Positions 33,389-38,226 of a stretch of 38,226 nt of DNA are shown here, in pieces. Below the pieces are notes generated by a model, which saw nothing but the letters and a program-made list of their open reading frames with translations, searched no databases and was not told the DNA's origin. The stretch spans positions 1 to 38,226 of the forward strand of contig CAYFNZ010000008.1 in NCBI GenBank assembly GCA_964344625.1, read 5' to 3'. The position numbers and the translations under genes are program-made. The first letter of the stretch is position 1; the number at the start of each line of letters is the position of its first letter. The DNA is from JAAYEL01 sp964344625 (GTDB lineage Bacteria > Bacillota > Clostridia > Tissierellales > Peptoniphilaceae).

Positions 33389-34735
33389 CTACCCCACTAG
33401 TATACTTTCTTCTGCTTCTCTAAAAGCATTTGTCGAACTTCTATTTGAAAACACATAAACCATTGACAAAGGACCAATCTTACCAAATATCATCGTCAAC
33501 ATGATAGTTAGCTTTCCAACAACGGATAGACCTGGCGTAATTCCCCTCGATAGACCAACTGTTCCATATGCTGAAATAACTTCATATAAAAGATTTGATA
33601 TCGAATTTGTCCCATCCGAAATAGTTAAAATGATGGTGGCCACACCTACCCAAATAATTGAAACCATAAAAAGTGTCGTTGCCTTACCTATATTATCGGT
33701 AGGAATCCTCCTGTTAAAGGCTGTAACATCCTTTTGCTTTCTTAAATTAGCTTTTGTAGTTTGTAAAAGTGCAAAAAAAGTGGTAACCTTAAGCCCCCCT
33801 GCAGTTCCCGCCGGCGCCCCACCTATAAACATTAAAAACATAGTAATAAGCAAGGTGGTGCTAGTAATTCCTGCCTGGTCGATTGTAAAAAACCCTGCTG
33901 TCCTAGGAGTAACAGATTGAAACATCGCTGCTGTAAACTTACCCCCAATACTTAAGTCAGCCATGGTCCTTGGATTGTTCCACTCAACAATCAGAATCAC
34001 AATCGCTGGAATAACTATCAAAATAGCATACATCACTAATACTATTTTAGTATGTAGCCTAAATTTCTTAAACTTTTTATTGGCTAAAATATCCCTATAA
34101 ACTGTAAAGCCCAGACCAGCTAGGACAATTAGTCCCATAATTATAAATGAAACATAAGGGTCTGATACATATTTAGATAAAGAATCTGTACCAAGTATAT
34201 CAAAACCAGCATTACAAAAAGCGGATATGGCATGAAAGATTGAATATGCTATCCCTCTTAGAAAGCCATACTCTGGTACAAATCTAAAAGCTAATAGTAA
34301 GGCTCCCGTCCCTTCTATGATAAAGGTAGTTGCCAAAACATACCTAATAAGCTTTATCATACCATGAATACTGGCTTCATTTTTTTCTTCTGCTATGTAA
34401 AGTCTATCTACTAGAGTAAATTTTTTATTCAAGATAAGGCCAACAGCTACAGCCGCTGTAACAACCCCCAAGCCCCCTAATTGAATTAAAGTGATAATCA
34501 CCAATTTACCAAAACTAGACCAGTAGCTTGCTGTAACCTTAATAGCAAGTCCCGTAACGCATACGGCTGATGCAGCTGTAAAGGTCGTGTCCAAAGGATT
34601 AGTAAAATTTCCTGAAGCTGATGAAATTGGCAGGCTTAAAAGGGCCCCTCCTATTAAAATTGTAGTCAAATAAGCAAAGAAAAAAAACTTTGCCGGATTT
34701 TTTACTAGGTTATTCTTTCTGTATATTCTCTTCAT
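33389..34735 (-). CDS. ktrB: potassium uptake membrane subunit KtrB (TrkH family)
   Basis: A 448-residue K+ translocating subunit. The four pore-loop filter segments can be seen: SAVCVTGLA (about 56-64), SAFCNAGFD, TPRTAGF and GTVGLS, each keeping the key glycine. Each follows a hydrophobic M1-P-M2 repeat, giving about eight membrane helices. A basic N-terminus (KRIYRKNNLVKNPAK) precedes the first helix. The ATG at 34733-34735 has GGAG 5 bases upstream. It is first in the ktrB-ktrA-methylase run and is preceded by two promoter-like units. No ydaO-type riboswitch fits in the short leader. Confidence 0.95.
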   Translation of the reverse strand: MKRIYRKNNLVKNPAKFFFFAYLTTILIGGALLSLPISSASGNFTNPLDTTFTAASAVCVTGLAIKVTASYWSSFGKLVIITLIQLGGLGVVTAAVAVGLILNKKFTLVDRLYIAEEKNEASIHGMIKLIRYVLATTFIIEGTGALLLAFRFVPEYGFLRGIAYSIFHAISAFCNAGFDILGTDSLSKYVSDPYVSFIIMGLIVLAGLGFTVYRDILANKKFKKFRLHTKIVLVMYAILIVIPAIVILIVEWNNPRTMADLSIGGKFTAAMFQSVTPRTAGFFTIDQAGITSTTLLITMFLMFIGGAPAGTAGGLKVTTFFALLQTTKANLRKQKDVTAFNRRIPTDNIGKATTLFMVSIIWVGVATIILTISDGTNSISNLLYEVISAYGTVGLSRGITPGLSVVGKLTIMLTMIFGKIGPLSMVYVFSNRSSTNAFREAEESILVG

Positions 34736-34768
34736 TTTTTCTCCAAATTTCGCTAATTTCTCAGAACA

Positions 34769-34836
34769 ATTGTATCACTTTTCGCCTATATTTCTAGACA
34801 TATGTATTAAATATTATACAATATTTAGCCTATATT
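34769..34836 (-). promoter_or_regulatory. tandem promoter-like repeats upstream of ktrB
   Basis: Two 24-bp units read on the minus strand as AATATAGGC, nine bases, then a -10-like hexamer: TATAAT in the upstream unit (34813-34836) and TACAAT in the downstream unit (34769-34792). They agree at 18 of 24 positions and are 44 bp apart, about four helical turns. The downstream unit also has TG in extended position (TGATACAAT). Either the promoter has been duplicated or AATATAGGC is a binding box kept at a fixed distance from each -10. Confidence 0.5.
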
Positions 34837-34854
34837 ACATAAAAATATTTAAAT

Positions 34855-34886
34855 TTAAATGAGAAAATGCCAGGCTTACGCCCAGC
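34855..34886 (-). terminator. terminator of the CoA-transferase gene
   Basis: On the minus strand GCTGGGC-GTAA-GCCTGGC (34869-34886) forms a 7-bp stem with two G-U pairs and a GTAA tetraloop, followed by ATTTTCTCATTT. It lies about 45 bases after the stop of the CoA-transferase gene and separates it from the ktr promoters. Confidence 0.75.
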
Positions 34887-34931
34887 ACAACTCAATTAGA
34901 ATATTATATATAAATAGGATTATTAAAAAAA

Positions 34932-35984
34932 TTATAGAAACTTTATAGGTTCACTTAAAACTCTTGTCTTGAAACCCTTAAAGTCAATTTCTTTAGTTAA
35001 TTCCCTCTCTTTGATGCCTTGGTCTTCAATCAAGGCTTCCTTAGCCGAAAGAACAGGCTCTATACATATGTCTTTTGTAGTTAAGATTTCAACCCATTCA
35101 TCCCTTGTTTTAGACAAGAACATTTCCTTTAGGTACTCTTTTTTAGGCTTCCAATTTTCGGAAAATGCCCCTTCTTCTATCCATTCTTCCTTGCCAATTT
35201 GCTTACACAATTCTTTCCAGAACTTTGGCTCAAGAGATCCCAGTGACATATATTTTCCATCACTAGTCTTGTAGTAATCATAGACAGATGCTCCTGTAAC
35301 CCAATTGTCTTCCCTTTCTGGTTCCTTATCCCCAGCTAAGAAGGCAGTACCGATCATGGCATGAAGAGGAATAATAGAGTCAAGCATTGCTACATCAACA
35401 TGACTTCCCTCTCCAGTAGCATTTCTATTATTTACTGCTGCAAGTAAGCCAATAACAGCATTATGAGCTGCAACTATATCAGATGTCTGATAAGCTTGAT
35501 GGGTTGGGCCGCTTTCAATAGTTCCTGAATAGTCAGCTAAACCTGAAAGAGCAATAGCATTCAAGTCGTGGGTAGCCTTATTTGACCTTAAGCCATATTG
35601 ACCAAAGCCTGTAATAGAAACATAAATGATGTCTTCCTTTATCTTCTTTAGGTCTTCATAACCTAAGCCAAGTTTTGTCATAATTCCAGGTCTATTTGTT
35701 TCTATAATAATATCATAGCCTTCTTCAGTAATAAGTCTTTTAACCTCATCAACCCCAGCTTTTTCCTTAAGGTTTAGGTATAAAACATCCTTTTTATTAT
35801 GGTTAAACCAAGCATCGACGCTTCTTACGCCTGGTCCAATTTCAGGGCTATTTTCAATAACTAAGTCCACCTTGTTTGGAGCCGCAATTTTGATAATATC
35901 TGCTCCTAGCTCTCCTAGTCTCCAGCTGGCAAATGGTCCTGGTAACAGGGTAGAAAAATCTAAAATCTTCAAATTGTTTAACAT
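34932..35984 (-). CDS. family III CoA-transferase / alpha-methylacyl-CoA racemase-like (CaiB/BaiF)
   Basis: A 350-residue CaiB/BaiF fold protein. LLPGPFASWRLGELGADIIKI (13-33) is the CoA-binding N-terminus, and SITGFGQYG precedes THDLNAIALSGL, with His139. QTSDIVAAHNAVIGLLAA carries Asp169, equivalent to the catalytic Asp of the family. The HDLN plus SDI combination resembles 2-methylacyl-CoA racemase, which uses a His/Asp pair, as well as CoA-transferases that use the Asp alone. Racemase or transferase cannot be decided from sequence. It is a single gene with a strong SD (AAGGAGGT, 4 bases before the ATG) and its own terminator. No dehydratase or acyl-CoA dehydrogenase neighbour hints at the substrate. 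Confidence 0.88.
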   Translation of the reverse strand: MLNNLKILDFSTLLPGPFASWRLGELGADIIKIAAPNKVDLVIENSPEIGPGVRSVDAWFNHNKKDVLYLNLKEKAGVDEVKRLITEEGYDIIIETNRPGIMTKLGLGYEDLKKIKEDIIYVSITGFGQYGLRSNKATHDLNAIALSGLADYSGTIESGPTHQAYQTSDIVAAHNAVIGLLAAVNNRNATGEGSHVDVAMLDSIIPLHAMIGTAFLAGDKEPEREDNWVTGASVYDYYKTSDGKYMSLGSLEPKFWKELCKQIGKEEWIEEGAFSENWKPKKEYLKEMFLSKTRDEWVEILTTKDICIEPVLSAKEALIEDQGIKERELTKEIDFKGFKTRVLSEPIKFL

Positions 35985-36033
35985 GCATACCTCCTTATTC
36001 TTTCACTCTAAATGATAGCCATTTTAATCTTAT

Positions 36034-36098
36034 GTAAACACTTTACCTAAAAACATTAGCATATCTTGTCAATCTTTTTCTTGCTGATATTTTGTCAA
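36034..36098 (-). promoter_or_regulatory. candidate control region of the CoA-transferase gene
   Basis: The minus strand has two near-identical 12-mers, TTGACAAAATAT (36087-36098) and TTGACAAGATAT (36061-36072), 26 bp apart. The second offers a -35 (TTGACA, 36067-36072), but 17 bases on is only TAGGTA, a poor -10. A dyad GTAAA-GTG-TTTAC (36034-36046) overlaps that position. This could be a repressor-controlled promoter; the exact start site is unclear. Confidence 0.35.
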
Positions 36099-36187
36099 AT
36101 AAAGAAATGTCTTAGTATAGGCATTTGTTGACCATCTAAAGATTGTTAATTTTCGTTAATCATCCTTATAAAATACTGTTATTTATT

Positions 36188-36295
36188 TTAGATTAAAAAA
36201 CCTCCAATTAAAATAGCATACATAACTCCTCCATCGCCAGGATAATATTTTGAACCTTCCCAGTATAAGAATTTATAACCTTCCTTCACTGGCAT
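36188..36295 (-). pseudogene. relic of a cell-surface protein repeat
   Basis: A 35-codon minus-strand frame contains EGYKFLYWEGSKYYPGD. This is very like the C-terminal repeat units of Gram-positive surface proteins (of the type KEGYKFLYW-x-GS-x-Y-x-PGD, followed in intact copies by a beta-strand such as YTVTEDHTF). Here the similarity stops abruptly after PGD, and the frame ends 14 codons later. The matching text starts right at the ATG, the upstream frame is closed by a stop, and no SD is correctly placed. I read it as a decayed fragment of a large surface-protein gene. It lies in about 500 bases (35985-36490) with no intact gene. Confidence 0.55.
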
Positions 36296-36301
36296 AATCG
36301 T

Positions 36302-36327
36302 TGATAGGTGCTCCTTTTACCCTATCA
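36302..36327. repeat. 7-bp hairpin with an SD-like loop upstream of the surface-protein relic
   Basis: tgatagg (36302-36308) and cctatca (36321-36327) form a perfect inverted repeat. On the minus strand its 12-base loop is GTAAAAGGAGCA, containing AAAAGGAG. The hairpin lies just upstream of the relic. No gene begins at a normal distance from this SD-like sequence; the nearest ATG is about 15 bases away and belongs to the relic. Confidence 0.35.
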
Positions 36328-36441
36328 GATAATTCACTGGTTCACTAACCTATATTTTTTCACTTTTGAACTAATTTATAAAAACATTTTCAATATTAGC
36401 CTTATGTAAAGTTATAAAGTAAGTTTTTTATAAAATGCCAC

Positions 36442-36467
36442 AAAAAAAAGAGACCCTCGGGGTCTCT
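36442..36467 (-). terminator. terminator of the infC-rpmI-rplT operon
   Basis: A perfect 8-bp GC-containing stem, agagaccc (36449-36456) with gggtctct (36460-36467), has a 3-base loop. On the minus strand it is followed by seven Ts. It lies 24 bases after the rplT stop and is the strongest intrinsic terminator in the window. Confidence 0.95.
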
Positions 36468-36490
36468 CTAATTTTGTAACTTGTAGCAAA

Positions 36491-36841
36491 TTATGCTTGC
36501 TTTGCTATTTCTACTAGCTTCTTAAAGCCTTCAGCGTCATTTATAGCTATTTCAGAAAGCATCTTTCTATTTACTTCTACGTTTGCTCTCTTTAAGCCTG
36601 CTATGAATGTGCTGTAGTTCATGCCATTTGCTCTAGCAGCAGCGTTGATTCTTGCAATCCAAAGTTGTCTGAAATCTCTTTTTCTATTTTTTCTTCCTAT
36701 ATAAGAATAGTTTAAAGATTTCATTACAGCTTGTTTTGCTGTTCTAAATAATCTTGACTTGCCACCATAGTATCCTTTGGCTTGCTTTAATATGTTTTTA
36801 TGGTTTTTCTTTGCATTAACTGCACCTTTAACTCTTGCCAT
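36491..36841 (-). CDS. rplT: 50S ribosomal protein L20
   Basis: A 116-residue large-subunit protein needed early in 50S assembly. It starts ARVKGAVNAKKNHKNILKQA, has the basic extended N-terminus and the globular C-terminal part (AARANGMNYSTFIAGLKRAN) that in B. subtilis binds the infC leader and represses the operon. The SD AGGAGG is 9 bases before the ATG. It is the last gene of infC-rpmI-rplT, 13 bases after rpmI. Confidence 0.98.
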   Translation of the reverse strand: MARVKGAVNAKKNHKNILKQAKGYYGGKSRLFRTAKQAVMKSLNYSYIGRKNRKRDFRQLWIARINAAARANGMNYSTFIAGLKRANVEVNRKMLSEIAINDAEGFKKLVEIAKQA

Positions 36842-36854
36842 CTTTAACTACCTC

Positions 36855-37046
36855 CTATGGAATCATTTGATCGATTCTTTTTTGATCTGATGGGTGAACT
36901 AGTGTTGACTTTCTTAAGTTTCTAACCCTCTTTTGAGACTTCTTGCCTGTTAAGTGTCCTTTGTAAGCTTTATATCTTCTGATTTTTCCAGAACCAGTTC
37001 TTTTGAATCTTTTAGCAGAAGCTCTGTGTGTTTTCATCTTTCCCAT
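36855..37046 (-). CDS. rpmI: 50S ribosomal protein L35
   Basis: A 63-residue basic protein beginning MGKMKTHRASAKRFK, with GSGKIRRYKAYKGHLTGKK in the middle. The SD is AAGGGGG with a 6-base spacer. It lies 11 bases after infC and 13 before rplT, the universal order of this operon. Confidence 0.98.
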   Translation of the reverse strand: MGKMKTHRASAKRFKRTGSGKIRRYKAYKGHLTGKKSQKRVRNLRKSTLVHPSDQKRIDQMIP

Positions 37047-37057
37047 TGTATACCCCC

Positions 37058-37570
37058 TTATTCTTGTGTGGAAGGCTCCAAGAACATAACCATTGCTCTT
37101 CCTTCCATCTTCGGTTTTTTCTCTATTTGACTAACGTCGCCAACTAGTTCAAAAAAGGAATCCATAACTCCGAATCCTATGTTCGTACGACCTAGTTCTC
37201 TACCTCTAAACCTTATACTAACTTTTACTTTGTTTCCTTGAGTAAGGAACTTCCTAGCTTGTGTAGCCTTAACATTTAGATCGTGTTGCTCTATATTTGG
37301 AGACAACCTAACTTCTTTTAATTCTATGGTTTTTTGCTTTTTCTTAGCTTCTTTTGCCTTTTTCATGGTATCGTATCTATACTTACCATAATCCATTATC
37401 TTGCACACTGGTGGTTTAGCATTTGGAGACATAAGAACTAAGTCCAAGTTCTTTTCTTCGGCAATTCTTAGAGCTTCTCTTGAAGAAACTATACCTAATT
37501 GCTCCCCATCATCACTAATTAGTCTAACTTCTCTAAACCTTATTTCTTCATTAATCTGAAGTTTTTTAAT
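37058..37570 (-). CDS. infC: translation initiation factor IF-3, probable AUU start
   Basis: Binds the 30S subunit, checks start codon-anticodon pairing and prevents premature subunit joining. The N-domain (INEEIRFREVRLISDDGEQLG) and C-domain (LSPNIEQHDLNVKATQARKFL, then IRFRGRE) are complete, joined by the lysine-rich linker. The longest frame opens with GTG at 37577-37579, but that GTG lies within the SD (AGGGGG, then TG). An ATT at 37568-37570 is 8 bases from AGGGGG and gives KKLQINEEIR, matching the family N-terminus at 170 residues. infC of E. coli and Bacillus uses such a rare start, through which IF-3 limits its own synthesis. I therefore place the start at ATT. Confidence 0.93.
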   Translation of the reverse strand: MKKLQINEEIRFREVRLISDDGEQLGIVSSREALRIAEEKNLDLVLMSPNAKPPVCKIMDYGKYRYDTMKKAKEAKKKQKTIELKEVRLSPNIEQHDLNVKATQARKFLTQGNKVKVSIRFRGRELGRTNIGFGVMDSFFELVGDVSQIEKKPKMEGRAMVMFLEPSTQE

Positions 37571-37723
37571 AACATACACCCCCTAGGTATTCTATAAATG
37601 TTACTATTTAAAACAAAAATAGCAGTGGTAAAAATACCCACTACTACTAATAATGATTTCAAAATTAGCTATTAACCTTTCGCCATAAGCTAAGGTGAGA
37701 GCAGGTACCTCTACTTGATTTAC
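37571..37723 (-). promoter_or_regulatory. infC leader RNA with attenuator (L20-leader type)
   Basis: From the predicted start near 37723 to infC is about 150 bases of leader. It holds a first hairpin TTAGCT...AGCTAA (37688-37693 with 37665-37670) and, competing with it, ACCTT/AAGGT. A strong intrinsic terminator follows: UAGUAGUGG (37638-37646) pairs with CCACUGCUA (37620-37628), then UUUUUGUUUU (37610-37619). A terminator inside the leader implies transcription attenuation. In B. subtilis the L20 protein controls the infC operon this way. That L20 is the ligand here is inference. Confidence 0.7.
37610..37646 (-). terminator. attenuator terminator in the infC leader
   Basis: A nine-base-pair stem (one U-G pair) with a 9-base loop and a 10-base U-rich tail, about 40 bases upstream of the infC start. 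It cannot be a terminator for the upstream recombinase gene alone, because a strong promoter lies between the two. Confidence 0.8.
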
Positions 37724-37778
37724 TGTGATATAGTATCACACTAATTAGTATATGTCAACTAATCTATAGCTAATTTTG
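37660..37778. repeat. 13-bp inverted repeat flanking the infC promoter
   Basis: caaaattagctat (37660-37672) is matched exactly in reverse complement by atagctaattttg (37766-37778). The two arms enclose the promoter and the 5' half of the leader (93 bases between them). The outer arm lies 17 bases from the end of the recombinase remnant. It could be an inversion site, a large RNA or DNA cruciform, or chance in AT-rich sequence. Confidence 0.5.
37724..37758 (-). promoter_or_regulatory. infC operon promoter with dyad over the -10
   Basis: The minus strand has TTGACA (37753-37758), a 17-base spacer, then TACTAT (37730-37735) preceded by TG (extended -10). A perfect 7-bp dyad, TGTGATA-CTA-TATCACA (37724-37740), covers the -10, where a repressor would block RNA polymerase. 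The half-sites resemble TGTGA/TCACA, but the centre is 7, not the 6 of CRP sites. Confidence 0.75.
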
Positions 37779-37794
37779 TGTTTGCATCATAAGT

Positions 37795-38226
37795 TTATTT
37801 ATTCCAATCTATGCCGACTTCCTTTGGTAGGTAATAGTCCCCGCCATCATCTTCATAGATAAAAATCCTATTTTTACCTTCTAGGTCCTCATAAGTCTTT
37901 TCTAAGAAGTACTTCTGTAGAGGCATATACTTTTCTTCATATAGGTGGCTATCAATCTTTTCATCTAGTCTTAAGTCAATTAAGGAATTTTGTTTATTGG
38001 ATATATTAAATATTTCTCTTTCTAGCTTCTTTATATTTTTCTCTAGACTCTTGTCATTTAAGGTGTTTTCTATTATTTCTAAGAACTTACTTACTGTATC
38101 CTTATTATTTGATGTAAGCTGCCTATAGCTTTCTAGAAAAGCTTTTTCTATAGCTATTTCTTCTATTCCTTTGCAATTAGGACAAAACCTTATTCCCTTC
38201 TTAGTTCCTGTTACACATTGCCAGAT
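37795..38226 (-). CDS. large serine recombinase, C-terminal fragment cut by window edge
   Basis: The frame is open at the right edge and runs 143 codons to TAA at 37795-37797. It begins inside the recombinase zinc-beta-ribbon region (IWQCVTGTKKGIRFCPNCKGI, with cysteine pairs). It continues with IEEIAIEKAFLESYRQL and the coiled coil of large serine integrases (SLIDLRLDEKIDSHLYEEKY), so the family call is good. After EEKY the text (PLQKYFLEKTYEDLEG ... GGDYYLPKEVGIDWNK) no longer looks like the usual coiled-coil continuation, and the protein ends soon after. The 3' end may be truncated or fused to foreign sequence, and the gene may be a pseudogene. It ends 37 bases before the infC promoter's -35. 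Confidence 0.72.
   Translation of the reverse strand: MWQCVTGTKKGIRFCPNCKGIEEIAIEKAFLESYRQLTSNNKDTVSKFLEIIENTLNDKSLEKNIKKLEREIFNISNKQNSLIDLRLDEKIDSHLYEEKYMPLQKYFLEKTYEDLEGKNRIFIYEDDGGDYYLPKEVGIDWNK

Noticed and set aside
33501..33920. 139-codon plus-strand open frame opposite ktrB
   Set aside because: It is antisense to the conserved KtrB pore region, with no promoter, SD or family resemblance. All other plus-strand frames in the window were dropped for the same reasons.
34736..34868. c-di-AMP (ydaO/yuaA) riboswitch ahead of ktrB
   Set aside because: The space between the predicted promoters and ktrB is far too short and shows none of the conserved structure.
36188..36295. Genuine 35-residue small protein gene
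   Set aside because: Its N-terminal half is a piece of a known surface-protein repeat, similarity breaks mid-unit and no SD is correctly placed, so a relic is more likely.
37724..37740. CRP/FNR-family binding site TGTGA...TCACA
   Set aside because: The half-sites match but are 7 bases apart rather than 6, so it is reported only as a dyad.
1..38226. tRNA, rRNA, CRISPR array, prophage, toxin-antitoxin or defence genes
   Set aside because: Looked for but not seen by eye; a covariance-model and profile scan would be needed to exclude small elements.

Overview
The window is a compact, AT-rich stretch of bacterial chromosome in which every gene I can support lies on the minus strand, so transcription runs from high to low coordinates. 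The gene set (GatCAB amidotransferase, NAD-dependent ligase, PcrA, the ysgA-like methylase next to pheST, KtrAB, MutS2, infC-rpmI-rplT, strong AAGGAGG-type ribosome binding sites) points to a low-GC Firmicute. The low GC, the anaerobe-style gene content and the remnant of a Gram-positive-coccus type surface-repeat protein make an Anaerococcus/Peptoniphilaceae-like organism my best guess. That is an inference, not an identification.

Layout in transcription order. (1) 38226-37795: the 3' end of a large serine recombinase, cut by the window edge and perhaps decayed. (2) 37758-36442: the translation operon infC-rpmI-rplT, with a clear promoter, a leader carrying an intrinsic terminator (attenuator), a probable AUU start for infC and a strong end terminator. 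(3) 36441-35985: about 450 bases without an intact gene, holding a relic of a surface-protein repeat, a small hairpin and regulatory-looking repeats. (4) 35984-34869: a single family III CoA-transferase/racemase gene with its own terminator. (5) 34836-31848: ktrB-ktrA-(SpoU-type rRNA methylase)-possible small ORF, preceded by a tandemly duplicated promoter-like unit. (6) 31725-19518: an eight-gene run pheS-pheT-zapA-U32 protein-mutS2-argS-membrane protein-TPR protein. (7) 19505-15679: RmlD-like reductase, acidic amino acid symporter, M42 peptidase and YbaK deacylase. (8) 15648-3088: a twelve-gene run tsaE-tsaB-rimI-tsaD-pcrA-ligA-gatC-gatA-gatB-rdgB-yfcE-glpK with mostly overlapping or abutting genes. 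(9) 3071-1: a YdjI-YdjG-YdjH-like membrane-stress module (SPFH protein, zinc-ribbon membrane protein, TPM-domain protein), the last gene running off the left edge.

Most of the window is housekeeping: translation fidelity and tRNA charging (argS, pheST, gatCAB, ybaK, tsaBDE), rRNA/ribosome care (SpoU methylase, U32 protein, MutS2, infC operon), DNA repair (pcrA, ligA), nucleotide sanitation (rdgB) and ion homeostasis (ktrAB). The unusual material is at the edges and between operons: a YdjGHI-like module with no pspA in view, a glycerol kinase lacking the histidine used for HPr control, an uncharacterised membrane protein/TPR pair, an internal promoter inside an SD-sequestering hairpin, a promoter-flanking 13-bp inverted repeat beside a serine-recombinase remnant, and a surface-protein relic. 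I do not see an obvious complete new system such as a defence island. No tRNA, rRNA, CRISPR array or intact insertion sequence was seen.
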